A stretch of DNA of 64,000 nt from the NCBI RefSeq assembly GCF_002104995.1, contig NW_024468259.1, positions 124,001 to 188,000 of the forward strand. The letters are read 5' to 3'. This DNA comes from Linderina pennispora (lineage: Eukaryota; Kickxellomycota; Kickxellomycetes; Kickxellales; Kickxellaceae). Below the pieces are notes generated by a model. That model searched no databases and was not told the DNA's origin. It worked only from the letters and a program-made list of their open reading frames with translations. Shown in pieces: positions 50,763-61,651 of this stretch (position 1 is the stretch's first letter; the number at the start of each line of letters is the position of its first letter). Both the position numbers and the translations under genes were made by a program.

Positions 50763-52898
50763 CTATTTTGCTGCCCATTTCAGGAAATACGCGGCGAACA
50801 CTTGCTCGACCTGGTCCGGCTCGCTGATCTTGCCGTCGGCTGCTGGCGCGGAACAGGCCGGCCGAGAACCGGCTCCCAAGACTGCCCAGGAACGGGTCCT
50901 CGACTGCCCGCCGGCCCGCCAGCAGGAACGATTGCGGGATGGGCGTGTCGCCGGTCTCTTCGGCTGGCTCTGGTACCTCAGCTGGGACAGCCAACCACGG
51001 CATGTGGTGCGACAGCGACACCGCCATCTTCAGCGACCGCATCTCGGTAGGAGAGTGGCCGCCAGGCCTCCTCCAGCACAGCCCGATGGTGCAGCTCGCC
51101 CGACTCGCGCATCAGCGTCCACAGCGCCTGCTGGTCGGCCTCTGGCAGCTGCTGGTCGTTCTCGACCTCCAGCACCAGGCGCTTCGGAAGGCCGCGGTCC
51201 AGCGCCGTATGGCTGACATAGAACCAGTTGAACGCTGACACCGGACCGGGCATCTCTGGGTCATATGGACCGACAATGGCGCCAACGAACGGCTGGATCC
51301 TCGCCGCCATCATCCTTGAAAAGCGCTTGGTACGCCGTCTGGTTCTCAATATCGATAATCGACGGGTCGGGTCGGAACGTGGGGTGCGAGTGGTACCAGC
51401 CAACCACCCTCAGCCCGTTGCCGTTGATCTGCTGCGTCACAGCCAGTTGCTCGCCGGGATCCATCTCGACATTCGTATGCGCATCCTCAGACTCCATGGC
51501 CTTGCACGGGAACGCCCGCACCACCGTCAGCACCTTGTCGTGCGAGTTCCACTGCCCGCCCAGTAGGCCAATGACCTCAGACATCATCAAGTGTGCGTGG
51601 AAGTCCATCTGCAGCTTCGCGTTGCTATGCACGATTAGCTTGAAGGGCTGGCAGCCGGGAGTGCTGGAGAGGGGTGCACCCGGGAATGGCGTGCAGCGTA
51701 CCATTTGGTGTGGGTCGTGGTAGTGCAGGGAGGTTGTCGTGCGCGTGTGGTTCTGGCGCTGGGGGCGGTTCAGCGCATACTCCGTGCGCACTGGCGACTT
51801 GGGCAGCTCAGGTGCTGCGGATGCTGGTGGCGGTGTGGCCGGGCAGCTCGTCGGTTTGGCTTCGCCCTTGGACTTCGACTGCATCCGGCGCAGGCTGTTC
51901 TGTCGAGCCCTCAGCCTCAACAACTGCAATAGCAGTCGCCTGAGCGGGAGCGTCAGCAGCCGTGGATTCCTTGGATGCATTAGTAGCCACTTGCTCGCCA
52001 CCATTGACCGCCAGTTCCTTGGTCTCCTTGGTCTCCTTGGACTCATCATTCTCTGGCCGCTTGGCAGTCTTTGGTGTTTTGGGCGGCTTTGGCACGACCG
52101 GATCCAGCTCCATGACGCGCTGCAGGTACGGCCGTGCAGCCGCACTGTTGGGATCCAGCGGTCGCCCTGACAGCGTGTACCCTTCTCCTGACTCCAGCAC
52201 CTTGGCAGGCAGTGGCACCTTGTCGCGGAACAGCTTGATCAGATACTTCTGTGCATGCGAGCGAATGGACTTTGGGTCCCTGGTGACAACGTGCCCGGAG
52301 ATCTTCGACCAGTCGCGACCAAACAGCTCCAGGCCCTCGCAGAACTTTGCCTCTTCCTCATCCGTGTACCCGCCTGATCTGTACTGGCCGGGAGCAACAG
52401 GCTCTGCGGGCTTCTTGGCTGCTGGGCTTGCGCTGGCGCTTGCTTGCGGGGCGCCGCGCTTCGTCGTCGTCGCTCTCGCTCGATGACATGGGGGAGTCCA
52501 GCACTGGCTTTGTCTTTTTGGCACCCTTGGGTGTCTTCCTCTTTTTGCTGTTCGGGTCCCAGTCATCATCGGCCTCGCTACCAGTCACGCCCTCATCAAA
52601 ATCACCATACGCCCCCGCGTTGCCGTAGTCATCGTAGTACCCCATGTACTGGCCGCCGCCGTCTTCGGCTAGGAGCTTGGCAATCAGAGCGCTGCTCAGG
52701 TCGGCCTCTTCCTGCGCGCTGATCTGCCTTCCATTGCTGTTCTCGGCGACCTCCATCTCGGCGTCGTCAGGCCTGGATCTTGGGCTTGGGAGGCCGCCCG
52801 CGACCGCGCTTGGCCTTTGGGATATCAGTATCATCGCTGCCGCTATCATAGACGGCTGTGCTTGCGGGCCTGCGGCCACTGCGACGCGCTCCTGCCAT
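50763..52898 (-). CDS. MYSM1-like SANT + JAMM/MPN+ deubiquitinase, frame breaks
   Basis: Start MAGARRSGRRPASTAVYD (52898) with an AT-hook-like KRGRGRPPKPK; an acidic disordered region; then a SANT/Myb domain (YTDEEEAKFCEGLELFGRDW, then SKISGHVVTRDPKSIRSHAQ) with the SHAQKY-type signature at ~52,240-52,390; a Lys/Thr/Glu linker; and an MPN+ domain. The MPN+ domain has MMSEVIGLLGGQW (catalytic Glu) and VVGWYHSHPTFRPDPSIID (the full zinc JAMM motif H-x-H-P-x(7)-S-x(2)-D). The true end reads EPDQVEQVFAAYFLKWAAK, stop 50763. I see no SWIRM domain between SANT and MPN. Breaks lie near 52,765, 52,440, 51,820, 51,310 and 51,040; the net span is 3n. By family it should remove ubiquitin from histone H2A. 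Confidence 0.78.
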
Positions 52899-53502
52899 GG
52901 CTAACGTTTTCTGTTTCTAGATCGGCGGTATGTGTAGAGTTAGCCTTCTTGAAAAGAAAAGAGCAGGCCGATCAGGGCCAGCACACGTATCCGGCAGGCA
53001 CCCGGTTGCATACTTCAAGCATTGATAACCCTCTGGAGCCATTACCTGGGAGGACCAAATACACATGGCATATGTAGGCGTTTTGGCATTCGCACTCGCG
53101 GCATAGGCGCGCATCGCGGTCACACTTGCTATCTCTGTAGCCCAGACGATGTGACGTAGGGAGCATATTGGGCTGTGTTTGAATTCAGGCTCCAATTGAT
53201 GATATTCGCATATTGCAGAGCAGTGTTTTCAATTTGCGTCTCTACCTTGCGTAAACTGCGGTCGATTGGCCCCGAAGCGTGCTGGTATGCGCCGGATTGC
53301 GATATAGGCTATGCGTAGGTATCTGCTCGCAAAAGTGCAATTATAACAGGAGCAAGAAAAAATTGCACCCACTCCGTACTCTTCGAAACCCCCACCAAAT
53401 CCTTGGGCATTTTGCTGGTGCTTCGGGGTGGCTTGTAGGTGGTGACTCGCCTCGCGCAGTTTGGCGTGTATTTTTTGATTTAGAGGATTAGAAGGAAAAG
53501 GA
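52899..53502. other. Intergenic region MYSM1-like / CCDC47
   Basis: A 604-bp gap. Minus-strand frames at 52917-53195 are open but carry no recognisable sequence. Confidence 0.45.
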
Positions 53503-54783
53503 CTAATTAATGGACCGCACCGCCAGCCGTCGTCTACTTGACCCGGCGCACGTGCGCCGGCTCTGCTCCTTCTTGAGCTGCTTCTTGCGGTCCTTCTCCT
53601 CCCACTTGCGCCGCTGCTCAGGCGTCATGCGCTCGACGTCCTCGAGCTCATTCTTGCGCTTCTCGGCCAGTGCCTTGGCCAGGGCCTCCTGGCCGCTCCT
53701 GCTCCGCCATCTTGGCAAACTCCTTGTATGCCTCGTCGCGGGACTTTGCCAGCTTGCGCAAGCGTCTCAGGGCGCAGCGCCATGCCCTCGCCCAGATAGT
53801 CGACCAGATAGAACACAAACTCAAATGCCTTCTTGAACTGCGGCAATGCCAGCAGCGGTGGGCTTGGGCAGCCGCAGCGACACCAGCAGCTTCTTCTCGC
53901 GCTTAAAGTCGTGGGTCTCGGGCTTAGTGTCGGGGCAGTCGGAGACAAAGACCTCAGGAGATCAGGCTGTTCTCGTCGGCAAGCTCCTCCTCGAGCCCAG
54001 ACGCCAGCAGCTGCTGCGTGGCATCGGCAATCTCGCTGATAATGGCGACCTTGGGCGACACCTTGTCGTTATTGGCGATCTTGGCAAATGTGCTGATATC
54101 GTAGCGATCGCGGCACACGCCCTTGGAGCGCTTGCGCGGCACAGCGGCGAACACGAATCCAGGCGCATCGTCGTTCAGCGTCACCTCGATCTCGATCTTC
54201 TCCTCATTGTTGACCATCCAGATCGTTGGCCAGTGATACAAGATCCTGGCGCGCGCTCAGCTGCATGTGGCCCTGCACGAACTTGCAGTGCCGCCGGCCG
54301 CTGGCATAGAACAGCAGGTCGGCGGGGCTGTCCCACTCGAGCACCTGCTTGCCGTCGCCCACCAGCGTGAAGTTTTGGCGCAGAACGTCTGTGATCGGCT
54401 GCTCCCACGCCTTGCTGGTGGACTGGTTCCTGCGTGAGCCGTACAGGTAGTTGGCCACCAGCCCGGCCACCACCGCCAGAAGCATGGCCTCGGTCTTGTA
54501 GTTGCTAAATGTGAGCTCTACCTCGGGGACTACAGAACAGCAGTTATTAGTCAAGGCTGAGGTGCTATTTCCAGGAATGTGCTCGGCCCATCGCCAGGCT
54601 CAAAAATATCCTTGGTTTCTGAAATTGCACTTACGTCCGGTCGGGGTAGCGGGCTTGGGGGCCTCGGCCTGTCGGCAGCGGGACCTCGCCTGTCACGTCT
54701 TCGAGCTCGTCGGCCATGGCCTTGGTGGCCAGCAGCGCCATGCACGTCAGTGCCAGCAGCGAAAGCTTCACAAAACGACTCAT
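53503..54783 (-). CDS. CCDC47: CCDC47/DUF1682 ER membrane protein (PAT complex), one intron, frame breaks
   Basis: Exon 1 (54635-54783) encodes signal peptide MSRFVKLSLLALTCMALLA and ends CGGAC|GTAAGT. The intron is 105 nt (54530-54634, acceptor TGTAG). Exon 2 starts at 54529, phase 2, giving PEVELTFSNYKTEAMLLAVVAGLVANY (the single TM segment). Then come SPADLLFYASGRRHCKFVQG, WMVNNEEKIEIEVTLND, PRKRSKGVCRDRYDISTFAK, FEFVFYLVDYLGEGMALRPE and the basic coiled C-terminus EQRRKWEEKDRKKQLKKEQS. Breaks are near 54,230, 53,960, ~53,850 and ~53,720. CCDC47 with Asterix forms the PAT intramembrane chaperone at the Sec61 translocon. The exact last residues are uncertain. Confidence 0.82.
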
Positions 54784-55044
54784 CTGGGAAGGATATAGAA
54801 AAAGAACGAAATTCAGGTATTCAAGAGAGTAGCAGAGGCAAGAGCGATCTGAGTGGTACTCACCCAATTCTAGGTCTCGACGAAAATCCGGCTGGCCCTT
54901 TCAGCAAATACCACTTGGCCAGCCAGGTAGCTGCTGCTGTTGCTGCTGTTGCTGCTTTTTTCAAACTCCACGTTTCTTTCATGCTCAATTACTTATTCCT
55001 TTTTAGTATACTCCGATTTCTCCTCTAATCTAGACGACAAAAGC

Positions 55045-58000
55045 ATGACACAGACCGGACAGCAGCAGCAGCAGCCATGCAGCAGAAACCGCAGAGACTG
55101 AGCTGCAAGCCCCGACGCACCTCTCGTCAGCATCCAGCCCGCAGCCCGCCGACAGCAGCAGCAGCAGCAGCGTTGTGGAGCACTCGACTAACTCGTCGCT
55201 GCTGCTGCGCCTGTTTACATCGCAGTTCTTTGACTCGTGGCTGGCCGTCAGTTACCTGTTCCGGTACCCCCAGATGGTGGGCGCCCAGCACTTTTTATGC
55301 AACGAGTTGCGCAAGTTTCCGATCGAAGAGGTCGAGTTCTTTCTGCCACAAGCTGGTGCATCTACTGATTACGCGTCCGAACGAGTCGATTGCCGTCGAG
55401 TCGCTGCTAATGGACATGTCGCTGCGGTCGTCACACGTGGCAATGCTTCTCTACTGGTACTTGCAGGCGTACCTAAGCGACCTGGCGCCCAACCCGCGCA
55501 CGCCCTCGTTCAAGCACTGCCAGCGCATATTCAACCAGGTGCAGGAGCTGCTGTTTACAGATATCGCGCCCGAGTTGATTATCGACGCGCCCGAGCCTGT
55601 CCAGTACTCGTATCTGTATGCCATGGAGCACGGCACATCGCGGGTTCCCAGGCCCAGTCTGATGGCGGGGCTGGCAGAAGCGATTCAAGTCCATGTTCAG
55701 ACTGACACCACAAGTGCGGGAAAATGCAGCAGCAGCGTTTGTTGGAATTGGATCGTCGCTGGCATCGGCCGGCGCTCCTTCGTTGGCACCTACCATGGGC
55801 TGGTTGGCAGTTGCACAGGGGCAGCGCGTGAAGATCTCCGAGCGCATAGATGAGGACCCGGATCTGCCTCCCCAGCACCACCTGCTGACAGGCAAGGGAA
55901 AGAAAGGCGTCGGCCGGTCTTCGAGCGTCATGGTGAGGCGAACTGTAGATAAAGAGGCCGACCGCAGCCAGAAGTCGCTTCGCAATGCGTACACAGGCAC
56001 CAATACGCCGGAGGCTATGGACATTTTTAGCAAGCGTCCATCGCAATATGCACTGGATGCTGATGATGCCGAGCGCATGTCGTCAAGCCAGCCCACAACA
56101 CCGTCGATCTCTGAGCATCTGAGCCAGGAATTCGGCAGCGACTTTGATCGTACTAGCTGGTCTGCTACACCTGGTCCGAGCAATCCTGGCAGCAGCACCT
56201 GCTATTGTTGGACCAGCGCAGCATGCGTTCCTGGGCAGCCGTGCGCCTACTCCTGGCGGCCGCGTGTCTACCGATTCGTGCCGCACAGTGGCTGTCATGG
56301 AGAATGTCGAGCGCACACGCTCCTGAAGGCGCGCCATCCAAAGCCAAGGAGTCGGCCAGTATCAACGAAAAGCAGGGCGTGTTGCCTCGCAAGCAGTATT
56401 TGGACAAGGCTGCCAAGGAGTTCCAGCGTAATGCCAAGGCCCTGGACCGCAAGCTCAGTCGCCCGTCGCCTGGCATGCTGAGCCAAGGCATCTGGGATCG
56501 CAGCGGGCGCACAAGGCATCAAGAATGCGCGCCAACATGTCTGATATGGCCACATATATGGAGGGCGAGCGCAAGAAGCTGGAGCGTCGCACAGGATACT
56601 TTGGCGCCGAGATAAAGTTCATGACGGCGCTGATGGACATTGCCCAGAATGTGTGTGCTGTGCCCAAGGTCGGCCGCCAGCAGTCGCTGAAGGCCGAATT
56701 GACGCTGCTGAAATCACTCGCTTGATCGCAACATGTGCATCCCGCTGTGGTGCCCCGATTCTGACGGCGCACACCACCACCGCATTGTGCGTATTCCAAC
56801 CGAAGACACTGTGGTGCTCAACTCGGCTGAGCGTGCGCCGTACCTTCTGACGCTCGAGATCCTGGAGCCCGATGCTTCAACTGACTGCTCCCGTAGCACC
56901 AAACAGTCGCAGTCAGCAGATGCAAAATCCGGTTCGGAGCTGGCGGGCGCAGCGCACAAGGAATCGCCCGGACCACCGTCAGCTGCTGTGCTTGATTTGG
57001 ATGATGAACTCGAGGTCGACATCACAAGCCTGTCAATTGGAAGGAAGTTTAGTGAGGATCCACAAGTACCGCCCATTGCTGTTGAAGCAGCTAAGGACGT
57101 GGTTAAAGCTAACAAGGAGGATGAGATTCCTCGTTCAATTGCTCAGCCTGTTCCTGGGCCAACTGCTGAAGCTGCCGCCCTTCGCCGCAGGATGTTGATG
57201 AAGACTTGATGGCGCAAGTATTTGGCGATCTCAACGACTTCTCAAGCAATTCAGGCTCAACCTCACCGTTCAGCCGCCAGTACAGCCGCAGCAGATCATC
57301 TGGCAAAGGGCAAAGGGCAAGAGGCAAGAGTACAGACAGGGATGTCAGCAATAGTCCTCGTCACCGGCAAGTATCAGCCACTGGGCCTGGCAATGCCCGC
57401 CATACGCCATCGCAGCAGAAGCAACAGCAACAGCGGCGGACCATCGTCGTTAGCAATTCCCAAACACCCACCGCCCGCTCCTCACCTACAGCAGTCTGGA
57501 TCCCTGTCTGCACAGCCGTCTCTTGTCAGTCGTGCACCAGCCAGCCAGGAAGAGATCCGCGCCCGCATGCGCATGGCATCCGTGCTTCTTGCACAGCTCG
57601 CACGGCAGCAGAAGGCGCTCGGAGTCAAAGGTTACTAACCTCGTTGTCCCACAGTCGGCTGGCGGGGCTGGATCGGCTGACCCGGCGAAGGGCAGCGACA
57701 GCACGGACACTATGAGGCGCCGCAGCAAGCTGAGCAACCCGACTAGCCAGGCGCTGGCTATGGAGGAGATTCGCGAGAAGCTGATCCACGAGATGATGCA
57801 GCTTGAGGAGCTTCGTCTCGCAACAGCACCCGAGATCGCCAGCGTTCCAAATTCTGCTAGCCACCCAGGACCCCAACTTCGCTGACCACACTGTATCTGC
57901 TGCCGGCGACAGCGATATCGATATCCACGCTGTCGAGTACAAGGACGATCCAAGCGCTAAAGTGCTGAAGGAGGACTGGGAGTCGAAGAAGGCGCGCATC

Positions 58001-58852
58001 CGCCGTGCTTCGCCCTTTGGCCGGCACCGCAACTGGAACCTGCTCTCGGTCATTGTCAAGGATGGCGCTGACCTGCGCCAAGAGCAGCTGGCACTGCAGC
58101 TAATCCGCGAGATGCAGCGGATCTGGCAACGCGAGAAGACCAATGTCTTTGTGCAGTACTACCGGATCATGGTCACCGGCGAGGGCTGCGGTCTGATGGA
58201 GACCATCACCAACACGGTGTCAGTGCACTCGATCAAGAAGGAGTTCTACTCGCGCAACCCCGACTACGCCGGCCTGCCCTACACGCTCTACAACTACTTT
58301 GTCACATCCTTTGGCACGCCCGACACGGACCGGTTCAAGACAGCACAGGACAACTTTATGCGCAGCCTGGTTGCGTACTCGCTGATCACGTACATTCTGC
58401 AGATTCGCGACCGCCACAACGGCAATATTTTGCTCGACACCGCCGGCCATATCATCCACATCGACTTTGGCTTCATGCTGTCGAATTCGCCGGGTTCCGT
58501 CGGCTTCGAGATGGCGCCGTTCAAGTTCCCCATGGAGTACGTCGACATTCTGGGCGGCCGCGAGAGCGCAAAGTTCCAGGAGTTCCGCGGGCTGCTGGTT
58601 AAGGCATTCCTGGCGCTGCGCAAGTACGCTGACAACATCTGCCTGCTGGTTGAGATGATGGTCAAGGACTCGCCGCTGCCCTGTCTGAGCGGCGGCCAGG
58701 CCACTGTGGCCAGCCTGCGCGACCGCCTGCACCTGACACTATCGGACCAGCAGACCGAGGAGCTGGTCAACGGGCTGCTGATGAGCAGCTGCGACAATGT
58801 GACGATGCGCATGTACGACTCGTTCCAGTACTACTCCAACGGCATTTTGTAG
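55045..58852 (+). CDS. PIK1: Phosphatidylinositol 4-kinase, Pik1/PI4K-beta type, many frame breaks
   Basis: The C-terminal 349 residues (from 57803) are an intact lipid-kinase domain: VIVKDGADLRQEQLALQLI, catalytic loop IRDRHNGNILLDTAGHIIHI and DFGFMLSN, and the PI4K-beta ending LPCLSGG and MRMYDSFQYYSNGIL. Upstream, in changing frames: MTQTGQQQQQ (start 55045), the lipid-kinase-unique block LLLRLFTSQFFDSWLAVSYL followed by EEVEFFLPQLVHLLI, LIIDAPEPVQYSYLYAMEHG, then long disordered Ser-rich linkers, RRTGYFGAEIKFMTALMDIA, SLKAELTLL and CIPLWCP. At least ten breaks are needed; the net span is 3n+1. It makes the Golgi PI4P pool and is essential in yeast. The ending and the LKU block distinguish it from Stt4. 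Confidence 0.86.
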
Positions 58853-59205
58853 CTCGCCCTTCCCAATCTCGCACCCACGTTGACGATTACTATCTCCCGC
58901 CGCTGAGCCAATGGTCGAAGCACACCGCACACGCGCAACGTGGAGGCGCGGTCTGCGCGGTCTCCTGCCGAGCCGAGCCGATCTGCTTCCGAGTCGTTGG
59001 GGGTTTTTTATTTTGGCTCTGCCAGAACCGAACCGTCCTAATCCCAAACAGCTGTTTTTGCAGGTGAAAAATTTTTTTACGGGTTTGTAAAAGCATTTCC
59101 TGGAACCTCATAGTGCCTCTGCCCTAGACTCCGTGTCCGCCGCTTCTTTCTTCTCTGTTCTTTATCCCAGATTCGCTATTCTCTGTAATCTACACACATT
59201 TCAAA
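58853..59205. other. Intergenic region PIK1 / EFB1
   Basis: A 353-bp spacer with co-oriented neighbours. A pyrimidine-rich tract (TTCTTTCTTCTCTG, ~59,144-59,157) precedes the EFB1 start, as is common for translation-machinery genes. Confidence 0.4.
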
Positions 59206-60110
59206 ATGTCCGTCACCGTCTCTGCTGTCACCTTCCAGACCGTCCTGAACGGCTTCTTCGAGGACAACTCGTTCGTTGCTGGGTAAGTAGCATGGTCCCG
59301 ACCACACACTCTCGACGTTCAGTTCCAGGGCCAGGAGACCCTTTTCTAATGATGATTTTAATATTGGTCCGTGTTTCTGACGCGGCTTAAGACCCCGCTA
59401 CATGCAGAGAACCACTTTTCCAACATTTGCTGACCTCTCCAACGACCCTGGGGCACACGCCTGTGTGCTGCAACCCCGATCCCAAGCACATTCTTTATTG
59501 CTAATATCTGCTCTGCTTTGCGCATTTTCTACATAGTCCCGAGGCCACTGCCGCCGACGCCGAGGTCTTCAAGGCTCTGTCTGCTGCCCCCGAGGCTGCC
59601 GTCTTCCCCCACCTCGCCCGCTGGTACAAGCACATTGCCTCCAAGGGTGATGCCATCAACTCGCTGAAGGCTGCCGAGGCCCCCAAGGCTGTTGCTGCTG
59701 CCGCCGAGGAGGAGGAGGAGGATGACGACATCGATCTCTTTGGCTCTGACGACGAGGTCGACGAGGAGGCCGAGAAGCTGAAGGCCGAGCGCCTTGCTGC
59801 CTACCGTGCCAAGAAGGACGCCAAGGGCCCCGGACCGGCCGCCAAGTCGATGATCACATTCGACATCAAGCCGTGGGAGGCCGATACCGACATGGCTGCG
59901 CTCGAGAGCGCCGTCCGCACCATCGAGATGGACGGTCTCGTCTGGGCCCAGAAGGGACAGCTCATCCCTGTCGCCTTCGGTGTCAAGAAGCTCCAGATCA
60001 ACGCCACCGTTGAGGACGCCAAGGTCTCGACTGATGACCTGGCTGACAAGATCATGGAGTTCGAGGACTTTGTCCAGTCGGTTGACATTGCCGCCTTCAT
60101 GAAGCTCTAA
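59206..60110 (+). CDS. EFB1: Translation elongation factor 1-beta (eEF1B-alpha), one intron
   Basis: Exons 59206-59282 and 59537-60110 encode 216 residues. The intron is 254 nt (GTAAGT...CATAG), phase 2 (GG|T), and carries a U18-type snoRNA. The GST-C-like N-terminus ([20 protein letters not shown]) is followed by the acidic linker [20 protein letters not shown] with the conserved LFGSD phosphosite context. The C-terminal guanine-exchange domain is [40 protein letters not shown] and the C-terminus [10 protein letters not shown]. It catalyses GDP-GTP exchange on eEF1A. There are no frame breaks. Strong C-ending codon bias fits a highly expressed gene. Confidence 0.96.
59345..59437 (+). ncRNA. 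snR18: U18/snR18 C/D-box snoRNA in EFB1 intron
   Basis: C box ATGATGA at 59349-59355, D' box CTGA at 59377-59380, D box CTGA at 59430-59433. The bases just before D', TTGGTCCGTGTTT, are perfectly complementary to the conserved 25S/28S stretch AAACACGGACCAA. The base five positions upstream of D' pairs with the A of AAACAC, equivalent to yeast A649, the known snR18/U18 target (with C650). In Saccharomyces snR18 also lies in the EFB1 intron. GGAGA (59332-59336 region) can pair with TCTCC (59436-59440) as an external stem. Exact ends are estimated. Confidence 0.88.
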
Positions 60111-60316
60111 GTTTTGTGGGATCCCTTTTTGTAGTGTGTTTCATAACAATGTGCACGGCATTTCTGAACCCAACATTTGTCACACCAGTCGCGAGAGTGG
60201 AGAGCAGTTTAATGTGAACTCCTGTCCAGAGTGAAGAGCAGCAGGGGCTGGAGACACTAGCGCTTTGAAGAGACAAAATTAGCAGGCGGATGATGCGATT
60301 ATGCATTCGACGAACC

Positions 60317-60826
60317 CTAAGCAAACTGCTGGATGAGCTTCTCGAGGTTGACAAAGATCGTGTGCAGGTTCTTTGAGGTGGGCGCCTGGCACATATCATC
60401 GGCATTGGCGTTGTCAGAAACGCGGGAGATCTCGGGCACCTCCTGCTTCATATAGTCTCTGAGCTCGAGCAGGCCCGACAGCGTGCCTGGGTAGTTTGAG
60501 CCAAGGATCTTGCCCTCGATCTCGGGTCTGTTGAGTGCCAGCGCCGCCGGGGCAAACTGGTGGAAATCGCGGAACTGCGACTGGGTGAGCTCGCGGGCAA
60601 CCGCCTCAATCACAACACGCTTCGCCGGCGACATGTTCTGGATGGAGCGCGGGAGGCAGTTGCTGGATATGTCCTGGCGCAGGATCCGCTCGTCGCTAGA
60701 CTCAGGGTGTGCTGAGGCCACAACGACGTCGTCGACTGCAACGGGCGCCTGGCGCAGCTGAATGGGAGTGGCATGCACAGACACAACATACAGCATGGCC
60801 AGAGAGAAGATGTAGGGCAACTTCAT
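60317..60826 (-). CDS. Small secreted protein of unknown function
   Basis: A 169-residue protein with signal peptide MKLPYIFSLAMLYVVSVHA (cleavage before TPIQL). The mature part is mostly helical in appearance (PAKRVVIEAVARELTQSQFR, GTLSGLLELRDYMKQEVPE, LHTIFVNLEKLIQQFA) with two Cys (SSNCLPRS and DDMCQAP) that could form one disulfide. No known domain is recognised. It ends 206 bp past the convergent EFB1 stop and is a complete frame with ATG in good context. It may be a lineage-specific secreted or effector-like protein, but nothing in the sequence shows a role. Confidence 0.6.
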   Translation of the reverse strand: MKLPYIFSLAMLYVVSVHATPIQLRQAPVAVDDVVVASAHPESSDERILRQDISSNCLPRSIQNMSPAKRVVIEAVARELTQSQFRDFHQFAPAALALNRPEIEGKILGSNYPGTLSGLLELRDYMKQEVPEISRVSDNANADDMCQAPTSKNLHTIFVNLEKLIQQFA

Positions 60827-61651
60827 GTTGGAATAGTTTCGTTAAAAGCAGAGCAAGTATGGCGAGGGTGTGGTGGATAGGAAAGGGCTGGTGAGGGATA
60901 ATAAGAGCCAATCGAGAGGGAGTAGTATAGAAGCGTAAGTAAAGGAAGCGGTGTGCAGGAGGGGGTGAAAGAGCGAAAGAGCGGGCTTTAGAGGAAAAAC
61001 GTATACGAGCCCTGTGGCATGCGCCCTGGACCACGCCCATCTGGATGGCCCAGAAGGCGATCCTCGCTGTATGTCCTAATTCCGGTGGTTTAGTTCCCCG
61101 CATTTTTCCTTGTTCTTGCGACTGGACATGTGTACATGACCTAGGCATGCCGTTTTCAACCTCCCTCCCCGTATCTAGCCCTTGCTCATCTATTTTTGTC
61201 GTCCAAACCTACCCCCGCATGCACATGCCCGAGTCATGCGGTTATTAGGACACCCCTCCTAGCCCCAGCCCCTTACTGCGTGTTTAGCTAACGAGGATGC
61301 GAAATATCGCAAACGACCTAGCTTGTGTTCTTTTGTTTGCTGCTAGATCATCATAGCCTGGGCTGTGCATTGTTTGACATCTGCAGATCATCTGCAGAAC
61401 AGTCGTTGAAGAAAGTATGGAAGGTAGATGGTTGGTAGTGGCATTCCGTCATCAAAAGCATGTTTAGGATTGCCCCTTGTTTTGTTTCGGAGCCGGTGGT
61501 AATGCCATGCTTGAGTTCAATATGTGTAGCAAGAAGCGGGGGCAATCCGCCATCTGACCGCGTGGGGACAGGCATGGCCGACCCCTCCTTCTGTGTGGGA
61601 TTCAGAGAGCACCCTCGCGAGATATAAATGGGATGGGTGCCTGAGGTATAT
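60827..61651. other. Intergenic region with secreted-gene promoter
   Basis: Contains the upstream region of the secreted protein. A 74-codon minus frame at 61351-61575 has no family signature. No RNA gene is seen. Confidence 0.45.
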
